From Paracoccaceae bacterium (GTDB lineage Bacteria; Pseudomonadota; Alphaproteobacteria; Rhodobacterales; Rhodobacteraceae), in assembly GCA_002400675.1 (NCBI GenBank), contig NVQY01000184.1:1-8228 (forward strand): a stretch of DNA of 8,228 nucleotides. Reading direction: 5' to 3'. Below the pieces are notes generated by a model. That model was not told the origin of the DNA. It saw only the letters and a program-made list of their open reading frames with translations, and searched no databases. Below are positions 7,415 through 8,228 of this stretch, piece after piece. A program made the position numbers and the translations under genes. Position 1 is the first letter of the stretch; every line of letters starts with the position of its first letter.

Positions 7415-7443
7415 CTTATAAAGCGCCCTTGGCCCGGGGCCAA
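7415..7443 (-). promoter_or_regulatory. Candidate ccmF promoter with a palindrome over its -35
   Basis: On the minus strand TTGGCC (7443-7438, four of six -35 matches) is followed after exactly 17 nt by TATAAG (7420-7415, five of six -10 matches). The ATG of ccmF begins 6 nt later, so the transcript could start at or next to the start codon. The -35 lies in the 15-bp palindrome TTGGCCC-N-GGGCCAA (7429-7443). The promoter is a pattern match only. Confidence 0.4.
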
Positions 7444-7486
7444 TGAAAATCAGCAGGTGCGTTTGATCACATTGTCGCAAGGTGGG

Positions 7487-7504
7487 CCTGTCCCCGGGGT
7501 CAGG
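7487..7504. repeat. GC-rich 18-bp imperfect palindrome between holin and ccmF
   Basis: On the plus strand the sequence reads CCTG-T-CCCCGGGG-T-CAGG, symmetrical except for one mismatched pair. It begins 12 nt past the holin stop on the transcribed strand. It could be a protein-binding dyad or an RNA fold after the lysis genes. It has no T-tract, so it is not a typical terminator. Confidence 0.35.
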
Positions 7505-7515
7505 GTCTATTGTTT

Positions 7516-8103
7516 CTAGGCCACGCGGAGCGCTTTCCAATCCTCAAGGGCAAGGTTCTGTTCGGGGCGCACAACGTCGACGGCAAGGGTGGCATCGGCG
7601 CCGGAATCCGCTACGCCGGGGCGGTCGGCGCGATCGCGGCGCAGCGCCTCCAGCGCCGAGACATTGGCCATGACCTGCGGCGCACGGGCCATGGTCACGG
7701 CTATATCGCGTTGAAAATCCTGCGCTTTCCGTTGATGGCGCGCACCGAAATAGAACGAGACAATCACCCCAAGCAACCACCAAAGCGGCTCTGGCACCAG
7801 CGCGATTCCCTGCATCCTTGCGGCAAACCACAGCGGGTCCACCATGGCCGAAATGAACAACCCCAGCGTTCCCAGCGCCAGCGCCGGGCGGGGCAGGCGG
7901 TTCAACCCGTCCATCAACCGGTCAAACGCGCCCTGACGCGGGATTGCGAATTCCGCGCCGAACTGCTGCATTGCCTGCCCCCGCGTGGTTTGCGCCCGCT
8001 GCGCCCCCGCCTCGGCGTTTTCCACAAAGACTTCGGCGGTTTCGCGGATCACGTTGCGCCCGCCGCCAAACACCACTCTGAATATGTCTGCGACTATCCC
8101 CAT
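7516..8103 (-). CDS. Holin of the gene transfer agent type (3 TM)
   Basis: The 195-residue product resembles the GTA_holin_3TM family, which permeabilises the inner membrane so that an endolysin can reach peptidoglycan and release GTA particles. A cytoplasmic-like N-terminal part contains FGGGRNVIRETAEVFVENAE (12-31), an Ala/Gln-rich helix and a QFGAEF motif (47-52). The conserved membrane core follows at about 73-121: RLPRPALALGTLGLF, MVDPLWF (87-93), PEPLWWLLGVIVSFYFGARHQ. The tail is charged and variable. The start is well supported, with GGAGG at 8116-8112 and an 8-nt spacer. The ATG overlaps the last codons of the upstream gene by 10 nt, indicating coupled translation of a lysis pair. 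No GTA structural genes are in the window; in Rhodobacter capsulatus the lysis genes are likewise separate from the main GTA cluster. A small conserved membrane protein with another job remains possible. Confidence 0.82.
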   Translation of the reverse strand: MGIVADIFRVVFGGGRNVIRETAEVFVENAEAGAQRAQTTRGQAMQQFGAEFAIPRQGAFDRLMDGLNRLPRPALALGTLGLFISAMVDPLWFAARMQGIALVPEPLWWLLGVIVSFYFGARHQRKAQDFQRDIAVTMARAPQVMANVSALEALRRDRADRPGVADSGADATLAVDVVRPEQNLALEDWKALRVA

Positions 8104-8228
8104 GCGGCGACCCTCCGTTGAAATTGCTGCGATGTCAGATGGTAACGCGGCGACAGGAACGCCTCGGCGCGTTTGATCCAGCCGCCTTTGCCGCCGGCGC
8201 GGGTGCGGGCGTACTTGCGGCTTGCCAC
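8094..8228 (-). CDS. C-terminal end of a probable GTA endolysin (partial)
   Basis: The minus-strand frame is open from the right edge to a TAG at 8096-8094 and gives 44 residues. The ending contains the basic stretch KYARTRAGGKGGWIKRAEAF and closes with QQFQRRVAAWG. The GGW-IKRAEAF part is compatible with the end of a peptidoglycan-binding region as found in glycoside hydrolase 108-type endolysins. That reading relies mainly on position: GTA endolysin genes directly precede the holin. The stop overlaps the holin start by 10 nt. The catalytic domain, which would settle the identity, lies right of the window. Confidence 0.5.
   Translation of the reverse strand: MASRKYARTRAGGKGGWIKRAEAFLSPRYHLTSQQFQRRVAAWG

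Noticed and set aside
7464..7482. Possible FNR/FixK box before ccmF (TTGAT near 7464)
   Set aside because: Only one half-site fits. The second half does not match ATCAA at the required four-base spacing.
7510..8121. Plus-strand open frame (203 codons) opposite the holin
   Set aside because: It is antisense to a recognisable holin that has a strong ribosome binding site. Its product has no domain-like pattern.

Overview
The window looks like chromosomal DNA of an alphaproteobacterium of the Rhodobacteraceae (Roseobacter-type). The support is the high GC content and the proteins encoded: a type II citrate synthase, a GluRS without a zinc cluster, System I cytochrome c maturation proteins, a small membrane-anchored RTX protein of a kind common in roseobacters, and a 3-TM holin of the gene transfer agent (GTA) type. 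The assignment rests on protein recognition; no search was run.

The left half reads on the + strand. A partial, unrecognised reading frame ends at 129. A 138-nt gap follows with a candidate promoter that overlaps a perfect inverted repeat. Then come gltX (glutamyl-tRNA synthetase, start fixed at 268) and gltA (citrate synthase, start 1781, strong Shine-Dalgarno). A very clear intrinsic terminator at about 3101-3135 closes gltA. After it lies a 276-residue protein with one N-terminal membrane segment and nine in-register RTX calcium-binding nonapeptides. Its start codon sits inside a perfect 12-bp palindrome made of two GANTC (CcrM-type) sites. It ends 10 nt from the convergent minus-strand genes.

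The right half reads on the - strand, from the window's right edge leftward: the end of a gene that is probably the GTA endolysin (inference from 44 residues and position), the GTA-type holin, ccmF, ccmH, and a PaaG-like enoyl-CoA hydratase/isomerase. The endolysin-like gene and the holin overlap by 10 nt. ccmF and ccmH overlap as ATGA and are surely co-translated. CcmF and CcmH act together in the periplasm/inner membrane to attach haem to apocytochrome c. The holin (with the endolysin) would release phage-like particles by lysis. A 107-nt gap between the holin and ccmF holds two GC-rich palindromes. It also holds a candidate promoter (TTGGCC-N17-TATAAG) placed so close to the ccmF ATG that the transcript could be leaderless.

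No rRNA, tRNA, CRISPR array, insertion sequence or origin was seen. No intergenic stretch reaches 300 bases. Most genes are ordinary housekeeping genes. The parts worth a second look are the small RTX gene and its start-codon palindrome, the lysis genes beside the ccm genes, and the several dyads over candidate promoters. I did not find convincing evidence of a wholly new system.
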